Part shown: positions 30,095 through 36,948 of the stretch, in pieces
How positions within the stretch are numbered: the stretch's first letter is position 1
How the letters are laid out: each line of letters begins with the position of its first letter
Virus record (IMG/VR): IMGVR_UViG_3300020436_000031
Location: 1-36,948 of that record
Strand: one strand, 5' to 3'
DNA: 36,948 bases
Origin: a virus
Notes under the pieces: generated by a model
The model's input: the letters and a program-made list of their open reading frames with translations, nothing else
Databases searched by the model: none
Told to the model about the DNA's origin: nothing
Position numbers and translations under genes: made by a program

Positions 30095-32228
30095 TTTATA
30101 CGAAGCGCCAAGAGGTGGACCTGATAAAGTAGTATTTACTTTTGGTAGGTTTAATCCACCAACTACAGGTCATGAAAAACTGATTAATAAAGTTAAATCA
30201 GTTGCAGGTAGTGGTGACTATAAAATATATCCGTCTCATTCACAAAATCAAAACAAAGATCCTTTACCTCATGCATTAAAAGTAGCATACATGAGAAAGA
30301 TGTTTCCTAAACATTCAAGAAATATTATTGCAGATAAGAATGCTAGAAATGCTATGGAAATCATGACACAATTATATAATCAAGGTTACTCAGAAGTAAT
30401 CATGGTTGTAGGTAGTGATAGAGTTAGAGAGTTTGATTCATTAATACAAAAATATAATAATGTACAAGGTAAGAGACATGGATTTTATAACTTTAATAAA
30501 ATTTCTGTAGTAAGTGCTGGAGATAGAGACCCAGATGCTGAAGGTGTAACAGGTATGTCAGCAAGTAAACTTAGACAGTTAGCAATAGATGGCAAAGTGC
30601 AAGAGTTTGAAAGTGGACTACCAAGATCATTTAAAGACGGAAGAAGACTATACAGAGATCTAAGAAGATACATGGGTATACGTGAAGAAAAAGATATGGG
30701 TACAATGACTGACTATGAGTCATTAAGAGATCAATATCTAACAGGCAAAATTTGGAATATTGGTGAAACGGTTGTAACTGAGAATGCGACAGGAAAAATA
30801 ATTCAAAGAGGAACAAATTATTTGGCGTTTGCAGACGAAGATAACAAAGTACATAGAGCATGGTTACATGATATAATAGTAGAGAATGATAAAGTGAGAC
30901 AAGATACAGATGTCAAAGATAAGAAAGGCACACAACCTGCTAAGTATTATGCTGGCAAAATGGCAAAATCTACAAAAGATAAAAGAGACGCTCACTTTAA
31001 GAAAATGACTAAGAGAAGTGATGACGACCCAGACGTTTATAAGAAAGCGCCTGGTGATGATACTGCAAAAACTAAACCTAGTAAACATACTCAAAAATTT
31101 AAACAAATGTATGGGGAGAAAAATTTAAAAGGATTTAATCAAATGTATAATACAAAGGGCAAAAATTGGGAAAGATGGTTTAATTATAAAACTAAAACCG
31201 AATCCATAGAACATCTAAACGAGAAGATAGATGGTCTAGTTAAGAAGGCAGAAAAATCAGGTATGCCTTATTCAATATTAAAAAAAGTATATGACAGAGG
31301 AATGGCTGCATGGAGAACAGGACATAGACCTGGTACAACTCCACAACAATGGGCGTTTGCCAGAGTTAATTCTTTTGTAACTAAATCAAGTGGTACTTGG
31401 GGTGGAGCAGATAAAGATCTAGCAAAACAAGTTAGAGGAAAATCTGAATCATATAGTTATCCAAATGAATACGCAGTACATACTAAAGAAGTTACACCAG
31501 GTCAAAAAGAAGATAAGAAAAAATATAGAAAAGTAGAAATGGCTCAAGTAACTGAATGGTTTGAATCAGAAGATACTAGAAACAAATATCAAGAAAGATA
31601 TGGTGACGATTGGTGGTGGAAACTAAATGAGACACATGATCTTATGATAGAGAAAGTTGGAAAAGTAGATCTTAGTAAATCAGACGGAGTAACAAGAGTA
31701 AAATCTTTTTCAGGTAAACCTATGATAGACAAAAGACCAAGTGAAACACCACAGGAACCTGCAGAGAAAAAAGAAAGTTTATGGGCAAACATTCATAAGA
31801 AAAGACAAAGAATTAAACAAGGTTCTGGTGAGAGAATGAGAAAGAAAGGTGAAAAAGGTGCTCCAACTTCTCAACAAATGAAAAGAGCAAAAGGAGAACA
31901 ATTATCTTTTGAACAATATCTACAAGCAAATGCTTGGGGTGAGATAACTGAGGACGCAGAGTATCAAGGTAAAAAAGTAAAATTAAATAACCCAACCAGA
32001 GGTGATGTAAAAAAATTTAAAGTTTATGTAAGAAACGATAAAGGTAATGTTGTAAAAGTTGAATACGGTGATCCAAATATGGAAATAAAAAGAGACGATC
32101 CCGCTAGAAGAAAAAGTTTCAGAGCAAGACATAATTGTGATAACCCAGGTCCAAAATATAAAGCAAGATATTGGTCTTGTAAGTTTTGGTCTGCTAACAA
32201 ATCAGTATCAGATTTAATGAAAGGTTAA
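30072..32228 (+). CDS. Fusion protein: NMN-adenylyltransferase-like nucleotidyltransferase plus phage virion-type domains
   Basis: A 718-residue multidomain protein. Residues 20-195 form a HIGH-superfamily nucleotidyltransferase, with FGRFNPPTTGH (T31, H34) and GMSASKLR (162-169) as the two nucleotide-binding motifs, as in NMN adenylyltransferase or cytidylyltransferases. A linker contains a K-H-T-x-K-F-K-Q-M-YG segment. Around 390-453 is SGMPYSILKKVYDRGMAAW followed by GHRPGTTPQQWAFARVNSF, which resembles DUF5824. The last 80 residues (LNNPTRGDVKKFKVYVRND, then RARHNCDNPGPKYKARYW) are a cysteine-containing phage module. Small acidic E-x-L/F-E motifs between domains may be processing or targeting segments. 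The enzyme may ride in the virion. Substrate unproven. Confidence 0.8.
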   Translation: MRKLEKFSLYEAPRGGPDKVVFTFGRFNPPTTGHEKLINKVKSVAGSGDYKIYPSHSQNQNKDPLPHALKVAYMRKMFPKHSRNIIADKNARNAMEIMTQLYNQGYSEVIMVVGSDRVREFDSLIQKYNNVQGKRHGFYNFNKISVVSAGDRDPDAEGVTGMSASKLRQLAIDGKVQEFESGLPRSFKDGRRLYRDLRRYMGIREEKDMGTMTDYESLRDQYLTGKIWNIGETVVTENATGKIIQRGTNYLAFADEDNKVHRAWLHDIIVENDKVRQDTDVKDKKGTQPAKYYAGKMAKSTKDKRDAHFKKMTKRSDDDPDVYKKAPGDDTAKTKPSKHTQKFKQMYGEKNLKGFNQMYNTKGKNWERWFNYKTKTESIEHLNEKIDGLVKKAEKSGMPYSILKKVYDRGMAAWRTGHRPGTTPQQWAFARVNSFVTKSSGTWGGADKDLAKQVRGKSESYSYPNEYAVHTKEVTPGQKEDKKKYRKVEMAQVTEWFESEDTRNKYQERYGDDWWWKLNETHDLMIEKVGKVDLSKSDGVTRVKSFSGKPMIDKRPSETPQEPAEKKESLWANIHKKRQRIKQGSGERMRKKGEKGAPTSQQMKRAKGEQLSFEQYLQANAWGEITEDAEYQGKKVKLNNPTRGDVKKFKVYVRNDKGNVVKVEYGDPNMEIKRDDPARRKSFRARHNCDNPGPKYKARYWSCKFWSANKSVSDLMKG

Positions 32229-32231
32229 GAG

Positions 32232-33884
32232 GTGGAAGAATTAAGTCAACTAAATCAGTTCTTAAATGATGTATCTGTAGAGCAGAAGAAAGCAAGAATA
32301 GAAGCTGCTAAGATACAAAAGATGAAAGAAGAAAAGGAAAAGAGACAGGCACCTAAAATAGATGTCAATCAATCTCTTGGAGATTTCTTTAGTATCATTA
32401 CTGAGGCAAGAAACAAACCTATTGAAGAAAAAGTATCTAAAGAAGTTTGCGACAAATATAAAACAGACGCAGAAAGAAAAGGTGCTGGATTTACAGTAAG
32501 AGCAAGTTGTGTATCTCAAGGTTTCTGGCCAAGTTTGGCAAAGAAAGAAGAGGCGTCTATTATTCAAGCCCCTAATGCTTTTGACGCCATCTTAGAAGAT
32601 TTAGAAAAAGATGTAGAAGTTCCAAAGGTTAAAAAGAAACCTATCACTAAAGCATTTACAGGAAGCATGGATGACTTACAAATAGAAGAGCCACCTGCGA
32701 TTGATAGTGAAGAAACTAAAAAAGAATTAAGAACAATCATGTCAATGATGAGAGAGAGAACAAAGAAACTAGAACAATCTATTGTTAATCATGATGATAT
32801 GGTTACACATGAAATTAGAAGATACTTAGTAGAAAATGATTTAGATTTTGTATCTAGTGATATATCAAGACTAGTAGAAATAGGATCACAATTTGCAAGA
32901 CACTTCAAAGATAAATTTAAAAGACCTAGACCTTACGAATTAGCAAAGAAAATGAAAGAGTTTCATTATTATAAATTTGGACTTATGAGATTTCCTAGTG
33001 ATAGTATGAAAACACCAGCATATCCGTCTGGTCATAGTTTACAATCTAGATTAGTTGCAGAACATTTTATTAAAAAATATCCTGAGCATAAAGACGGATT
33101 AATTAAAGCTGCAGATGAGTGTGGTAAAGGTAGAGTATTTGCAGGTTGGCATTTCCCTAGTGACCACGAGGCAGGAGTAGAATTAGCAAAACAGATTTAC
33201 CCTAAATTAGATTTATCAGATAACGTACAAGAACAAACTGATAGAAGATTAAAACTATCTAAAAAGTTATTTGAAGAAAGTGGTAAGAAATTAAAAGAAT
33301 ACGAGGATATGGTTACTCATGGTGAAGAGTATGCTAAAAGAATTGAAGCAAGAGCAAAAGCAGAGATAGAGATATTTGCAACACAAACAAGAGAACAATT
33401 ATTAAAAGAGGCAGACGAAGTAAGAAGAACAGCAAGATTACAAAAAGAAGAGGCAGAGAAAAATCAAACTAGACTTAATACATTACAGTCTTTTTTCCAT
33501 AGATTAGATAAGTTTGATAAGACTTTGACAGAGAAAGAACAGATAAATAAAACATTATTGGTTGACGCTCTTAAAACAAAAGAGGAAATATCTAAAGAAT
33601 TAAAAGAAGTAAAAGATATTCCCGCTGGTCATGTTTATGGTCAGAATATAACTCAGTATCTTCCACCTAAAAAAGAGTTAAATGAGTTGGAAAGAATGAG
33701 AAGAGAGTTTAATCATTTTAGAAGAATGGTTACACAGCAGATGGCATCTATTGGTGGCGGTGGAGCTGTTAACCTACTTGACTTGGACGACATAGATACA
33801 TCATCACTTGGTAATGGAAAATTTTTAGTATATAATTCAACAACAGGTAAACTAGAATTTACAGATCAAGTGGATGGTAATTAA
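32232..33884 (+). CDS. PAP2-like phosphatase domain fused to a coiled coil; probable virion/fibre-associated protein
   Basis: A 550-residue protein starting at GTG 32232. An N-terminal helical part and a cysteine module (EVCDKYKTDAERKGAGFTVR) come first. A PAP2 (type 2 phosphatidic acid phosphatase) core follows: K226-x6-R233-P234, then P265-S-G-H268, then GRVFAGWHFPSD with H307 and D311. This fits KX6RP-PSGH-SRX5HX3D except that Ser is Gly. Residues about 320-470 are a long coiled coil. The C-terminus (NLLDLDDIDTSSLG, GKFLVYNSTTGKLEFTD) matches the modules of marine-phage fibre proteins. No membrane segments are evident, unlike lipid phosphatases, so a soluble phosphatase or haloperoxidase-like activity on lipids or phosphosugars at adsorption is possible. 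Confidence 0.8.
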   Translation: MEELSQLNQFLNDVSVEQKKARIEAAKIQKMKEEKEKRQAPKIDVNQSLGDFFSIITEARNKPIEEKVSKEVCDKYKTDAERKGAGFTVRASCVSQGFWPSLAKKEEASIIQAPNAFDAILEDLEKDVEVPKVKKKPITKAFTGSMDDLQIEEPPAIDSEETKKELRTIMSMMRERTKKLEQSIVNHDDMVTHEIRRYLVENDLDFVSSDISRLVEIGSQFARHFKDKFKRPRPYELAKKMKEFHYYKFGLMRFPSDSMKTPAYPSGHSLQSRLVAEHFIKKYPEHKDGLIKAADECGKGRVFAGWHFPSDHEAGVELAKQIYPKLDLSDNVQEQTDRRLKLSKKLFEESGKKLKEYEDMVTHGEEYAKRIEARAKAEIEIFATQTREQLLKEADEVRRTARLQKEEAEKNQTRLNTLQSFFHRLDKFDKTLTEKEQINKTLLVDALKTKEEISKELKEVKDIPAGHVYGQNITQYLPPKKELNELERMRREFNHFRRMVTQQMASIGGGGAVNLLDLDDIDTSSLGNGKFLVYNSTTGKLEFTDQVDGN

Positions 33885-34582
33885 TGTCATTAAAAATTAA
33901 AGTAAAAAGAATATCAGGTGTACCAAGTACTTCAGATTTAGAGTCTGGCGAAATAGGTTTAAATACATCTAACAATCAATTATACGTAAATATCGGTGGA
34001 ACGATTACTGCTGTTTCAGGTGGATCTTCTGATGCTGAAGAAAATGAATCTTCATTTAAAACTATTTCAGTAGCAGGTCAGAGTGATGTAGTAGCAGATG
34101 CAGACGCAGATACATTGACTTTTACTGCTGGTAGTAATATGACAATTACGACCAATGCAACAAGTGACACAATTACTTTTACTGCCGCGGCACCTGACTT
34201 GTCTAGTGTCAGTCAAGACATAGTACCTGATGGTAACGGAACAAGAGACTTAGGAAGTTCATCTAATAAATGGAAAGAATTACACTTGTCAGGAAGCACG
34301 ATATTTTTAGGATCTGCTCAGTTAACAGCAGATGGTACCAAGGTCGTATTACCCACAGGATCTAAGGATGCTGCTGGTAATTCAATAGGAGTAAAAGACT
34401 CTGCGTTAGGAGTTGCAATTAGGAGTGTTCCTTTATTTACTGCTGCAGGTGGTTTGAGTTCTGCTGCCACAACTTTTAGTATGAAAGATACGCAAGATAG
34501 AAGTCTTGTATTTTCAGACTTTACTAAAGCAAACGGAGACGCAATTTCAAAACACCCTGGTACAACTATATTTAATTTTTAG
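33884..34582 (+). CDS. Tail-fibre/baseplate-type structural protein
   Basis: A 232-residue beta-rich protein. It starts with the common phage fibre opening IKVKRISGVPSTSDLESGEIGLNTSNNQLYVNIGG. It contains Ser/Thr/Ala-rich repeats (TLTFTAGSNMTITTNATSDT) and a DIVPDGNGTRDLGSSSNKWKELHLSG segment, a unit repeated in fibre proteins of marine T4-like phages. It is probably an adhesin or fibre subunit on the virion. The gene begins on the previous stop (TAATG), and the gap to the next gene carries a late-type box. Confidence 0.85.
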   Translation: MSLKIKVKRISGVPSTSDLESGEIGLNTSNNQLYVNIGGTITAVSGGSSDAEENESSFKTISVAGQSDVVADADADTLTFTAGSNMTITTNATSDTITFTAAAPDLSSVSQDIVPDGNGTRDLGSSSNKWKELHLSGSTIFLGSAQLTADGTKVVLPTGSKDAAGNSIGVKDSALGVAIRSVPLFTAAGGLSSAATTFSMKDTQDRSLVFSDFTKANGDAISKHPGTTIFNF

Positions 34583-34595
34583 AGGGTTAGGAGAG

Positions 34596-34603
34596 GATAA
34601 ATA
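34596..34603 (+). promoter_or_regulatory. Candidate late promoter box (GATAAATA) five bases before a start codon
   Basis: GATAAATA sits between the GGAGAGG ribosome site (34590-34596) and ATG 34609. Late transcription starting from it would begin at or near the start codon, so either the mRNA is leaderless or this match is chance in AT-rich sequence. Confidence 0.3.
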
Positions 34604-34608
34604 GATAT

Positions 34609-36324
34609 ATGAGCGCAAAAACACCAATAAGAACAGTATTTGATAATAGTAATAATGCAACAGGTCTTGCTGAATTTCAATCAGGCGAGTTTGTAGCATT
34701 ATCACATGGAGGTCTAGGTGCCTCTTTATCAATAGGATCAGCAGGTCAAGTATTAAAAGTAAACTCAGGTGCAAGTGCGCTAGAGTTTGGTACAGTAGAA
34801 GCAGTCTTTAATATTGACGGAATGACTGATGGTACAAGTATTACAGTTGCAGACTCAGATCAAATCGCAATATCAGATGGCGGTACAGAAAAAAGAATTA
34901 ATGCGTCTCAACTTAAAACATATGTTAATACTTCTTTTGGTATAACTAGTTTAGATATTGATGGTGCGTCTGACATAGGTGCTGCTCTAACAACTTCAGA
35001 TTTAATTATCGTAGATGATGGTGCAGGTGGTACAAATAGAAAATCAGCGTTATCAAGATTAGTTACTTTAATGGAATCAGAAATAGATTCTATCGGTGGT
35101 AACTTATCAATTACAGGAAACTTAACAGTTAACGGAACAACAACTACAGTAAATAGCACAACGACTACTGTAGATGATCCTATATTTACTTTAGGTGGTG
35201 ATACTGCTCCAGGCTCAGATGATAATAAAGATAGAGGTATAGAATTTAGATATCACACAGGTTCTGCTGCTAAAATTGGTTTCTTTGGATTTGATGACAG
35301 TACAGGTAAGTTTACATTCATACCTGACGCAAGTAATTCAAGTGAAGTATTTTCAGGTACAGCAGGTACAGTTGTTGCGTCAACTTTTGAAGGTGACTTA
35401 ACAGGTGATGTTACAGGTACAATACAAACTGCGGCTCAAACAAATATTACTTCTTTAGGAACACTAACAACTTTAACTGTAGATGATATTACAATAAACG
35501 CAAGTACAATATCTGATAGTGGTGATTTAACTTTAGATGTTGGAGGCGATATTAATATAGATGCTGGTGGTGGAGATATAGTTTTAAAAGATGATGGCAC
35601 ACAATTTGGTGGTTTAACAAATACAAGTGGTAACTTAATAATTAAATCAGGTTCAACAACTGCGGCTACTTTTAGTGGTGCAAACACAACTCTTGCTGGA
35701 ACAGTTGCGTCTGGTGCTATAACTTCAAGTGGAATTATAAAAACAGATGACACTACTGAGGCAACTTCAACTACAGACGGATCATTACAAACTGATGGTG
35801 GATTATCTGTAGCAAAAGATGTTGTAGCAGGTAATGACGTTAAATTATTAAGTGACGCTGCAGTATTAAGTTTTGGTGCAGACTCAGATGTTTCTATAAC
35901 TCACGTTGCAGATACAGGTATTTTAATAAACAGTTCAAGAGAAATACAATTTAGTGACTCACAGGAAAGTATTAAATCTGATGGTAGTAAATTAATACTT
36001 AAATCTAATAACGTTTCATTTAGTTTACCAACGGCAGATGGTACGGATGGTCAAGTAATTAAAACAGACGGATCAGGTGCATTAAGTTTTGGTGACGCTG
36101 CGTCTTCAGGTTTCGTAAACTCAACAATAACAACAACGCCAGGATCAGTAGATTTTGATTTAACAAAAGCAAATAATACAGGAAGTTCAGAGACACCATT
36201 CCAAGATTTAAGCGATGCATTTACGACAGTCATAAGACACGTGTATGATTTAGTAGAACCTAAAGGTGCTTCTACTTCAAACAATGTTGACTTAGGATCT
36301 AGTGAATCACACTTAGGAGCATAA
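34609..36324 (+). CDS. Long beta-repeat tail-fibre-like structural protein
   Basis: A 571-residue protein dominated by Gly, Ser, Thr, Asp and Ala in short strand-forming units. It has VLKVNSGASALEFGTVEAVF, NIDGMTDGTSITVADSDQIAISDGGTEKRI, and repeated G-D-I/V segments such as DLTLDVGGDINIDAGGGDIVL and FEGDLTGDVTGTI. This composition and these motifs are standard for fibre or whisker proteins of marine T4-like phages, which build trimeric beta-helical shafts. VNGTTTTVNSTTTTVDDPIFTLGG is the typical linker before the next domain. It ends DLVEPKGASTSNNVDLGSSESHLGA. It follows a smaller fibre protein and precedes the partial gene at 36340. Confidence 0.85.
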   Translation: MSAKTPIRTVFDNSNNATGLAEFQSGEFVALSHGGLGASLSIGSAGQVLKVNSGASALEFGTVEAVFNIDGMTDGTSITVADSDQIAISDGGTEKRINASQLKTYVNTSFGITSLDIDGASDIGAALTTSDLIIVDDGAGGTNRKSALSRLVTLMESEIDSIGGNLSITGNLTVNGTTTTVNSTTTTVDDPIFTLGGDTAPGSDDNKDRGIEFRYHTGSAAKIGFFGFDDSTGKFTFIPDASNSSEVFSGTAGTVVASTFEGDLTGDVTGTIQTAAQTNITSLGTLTTLTVDDITINASTISDSGDLTLDVGGDINIDAGGGDIVLKDDGTQFGGLTNTSGNLIIKSGSTTAATFSGANTTLAGTVASGAITSSGIIKTDDTTEATSTTDGSLQTDGGLSVAKDVVAGNDVKLLSDAAVLSFGADSDVSITHVADTGILINSSREIQFSDSQESIKSDGSKLILKSNNVSFSLPTADGTDGQVIKTDGSGALSFGDAASSGFVNSTITTTPGSVDFDLTKANNTGSSETPFQDLSDAFTTVIRHVYDLVEPKGASTSNNVDLGSSESHLGA

Positions 36325-36325
36325 G

Positions 36326-36333
36326 TATAAATA
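36326..36333 (+). promoter_or_regulatory. Candidate late promoter box (TATAAATA)
   Basis: An exact T4 late octamer lies in the 15-base gap between the fibre stop (36324) and ATG 36340, six bases before the start. As at 34596, the transcript would start almost at the ATG. Confidence 0.45.
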
Positions 36334-36339
36334 TAAAAT

Positions 36340-36948
36340 ATGACTAGATATAGAAAAACAATTACAGAGAGTTATCAAGAAATCCAAGAGAAGTTAAAAC
36401 CTTCTGATGGTGCAGGTGCATACGTTAAAGATTTTAGAAAATCAGATGCTCCACAATTCAAAGGAAAATCAGATAAAAAAATTAGAGACATGGCGATTGC
36501 CGCATATCTAGATGACAAAGAAGAGAACATGAAAATAGAAAATGCATTTTCTATAAAAGAAAGAAAAGCAGTAATAACTATTGATGTTAGAAAACCACAA
36601 GTAGATAGACATGTAAAACAAATAATGAAAAAAGTTGGCAACAAAGTTAAGGCAACTAAAACTGCAAAAGGATATGTCATGTCAGGTGATACAAAAGATT
36701 TAACTACAGTTGTTGATTTTCTTTTTGATAAAAATTTAAAGAACATAATAAATCCAAAAGATATGCCAATGGATATTAAAATGTTAAAAAATCAAAACGA
36801 AACATTATCTAAAAAAGTTAAAGACGAATTAGAAGGTGAACAAAAAGAATTAGAAGAAAAAATAAAAGTTTTGTATGATAAAGATTATAACTATAAAATA
36901 AAAACAAAATTATTTAAAAACATAAAAGACGCTGAAAAATTTGTTAAA
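36340..36948 (+). CDS. Partial charged hypothetical protein (3' end outside window)
   Basis: The frame starts at ATG 36340 and is open for 203 codons to the window end. It begins MTRYRKTITESYQEIQEKL, a helical start like those of marine-phage virion proteins. A small folded segment follows (RDMAIAAYLDDKEENMKIENAF, KAVITIDVRKPQVDRHVKQI) that resembles a two-strand/two-helix repeat, and then a long lysine/glutamate coiled-coil-like region from about residue 145. A late-type TATAAATA lies just before it. No function was recognised. Position suggests another virion or assembly component. Confidence 0.65.
   Translation, partial: MTRYRKTITESYQEIQEKLKPSDGAGAYVKDFRKSDAPQFKGKSDKKIRDMAIAAYLDDKEENMKIENAFSIKERKAVITIDVRKPQVDRHVKQIMKKVGNKVKATKTAKGYVMSGDTKDLTTVVDFLFDKNLKNIINPKDMPMDIKMLKNQNETLSKKVKDELEGEQKELEEKIKVLYDKDYNYKIKTKLFKNIKDAEKFVK

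Noticed and set aside
1-36948. tRNA genes, CRISPR arrays, transposons, integrases, attachment sites.
   Set aside because: Nothing with cloverleaf potential, spaced direct repeats, transposase or integrase motifs was seen. The gene packing leaves almost no room for them.

Overview
The window is a gene-dense, visibly AT-rich stretch of a T4-like (myovirus) marine phage genome. Every convincing gene is on the + strand, with start/stop overlaps or gaps of a few bases. The T4 core order is preserved: gp46, gp45, gp44, gp62, RegA, gp43, UvsX, gp41. Marine T4-like hallmarks are also present (CobS-like AAA+ ATPase, Hsp20, prolyl-hydroxylase-like dioxygenases, MazG). Base composition and gene set suggest a phage of a low-GC marine bacterium, perhaps SAR11/Pelagibacter. 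The host is inference. No tRNA, rRNA, insertion sequence, integrase or CRISPR array was seen, and no gene-free stretch exceeds about 115 bases.

Region 1 (1-7620): end of a GNAT acetyltransferase and the recombination nuclease subunit gp46. Then comes an accessory operon of small-molecule or surface chemistry enzymes: a radical SAM protein split into two reading frames, a NodU-type O-carbamoyltransferase, two SGNH-hydrolase-like proteins, an amidinotransferase-like protein and a 2OG-Fe(II) oxygenase. It ends in a terminator.

Region 2 (7621-11919): three separately promoted units, namely a metallopeptidase/VWA (CobT-like) protein, a CobS/MoxR AAA+ ATPase, and Hsp20. The intergenic spaces hold compact terminator/promoter structures in which the -35 box lies inside, or next to, an inverted repeat.

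Region 3 (11920-18263): replication genes for the sliding clamp, clamp loader, RegA and DNA polymerase, with a dioxygenase and two small proteins among them.

Region 4 (18260-22318) is the most interesting. A translationally coupled cassette between gp43 and UvsX holds an MT-A70 adenine methyltransferase, an unknown protein, an AsnB-like ATP-pyrophosphatase domain, a cytosine-C5 methyltransferase, a small basic protein and a CmoA-like (carboxy-SAM synthase family) enzyme. The C5 methyltransferase has Arg in place of the nearly invariant motif X Asn. That is the position at which an Asn-to-Lys change is reported to let M.MpeI use carboxy-SAM. The proposal is a natural DNA carboxymethylation pathway giving 5-carboxymethylcytosine, possibly amidated afterwards by the AsnB-like enzyme.

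Region 5 (22315-26839): conserved hypotheticals, MazG, the UvsX recombinase, another dioxygenase and the replicative helicase gp41. Region 6 (26840-36948), preceded by a late-type promoter, holds probable virion or packaging-associated genes: a possible PD-(D/E)XK protein, a Gly-Asn repeat protein with a T4-like capsid-targeting N-terminus, a ligase-like nucleotidyltransferase-fold protein, a very basic protein, a NMN-adenylyltransferase-like fusion, a PAP2-phosphatase/coiled-coil fusion, two fibre-type repeat proteins and the start of another gene.
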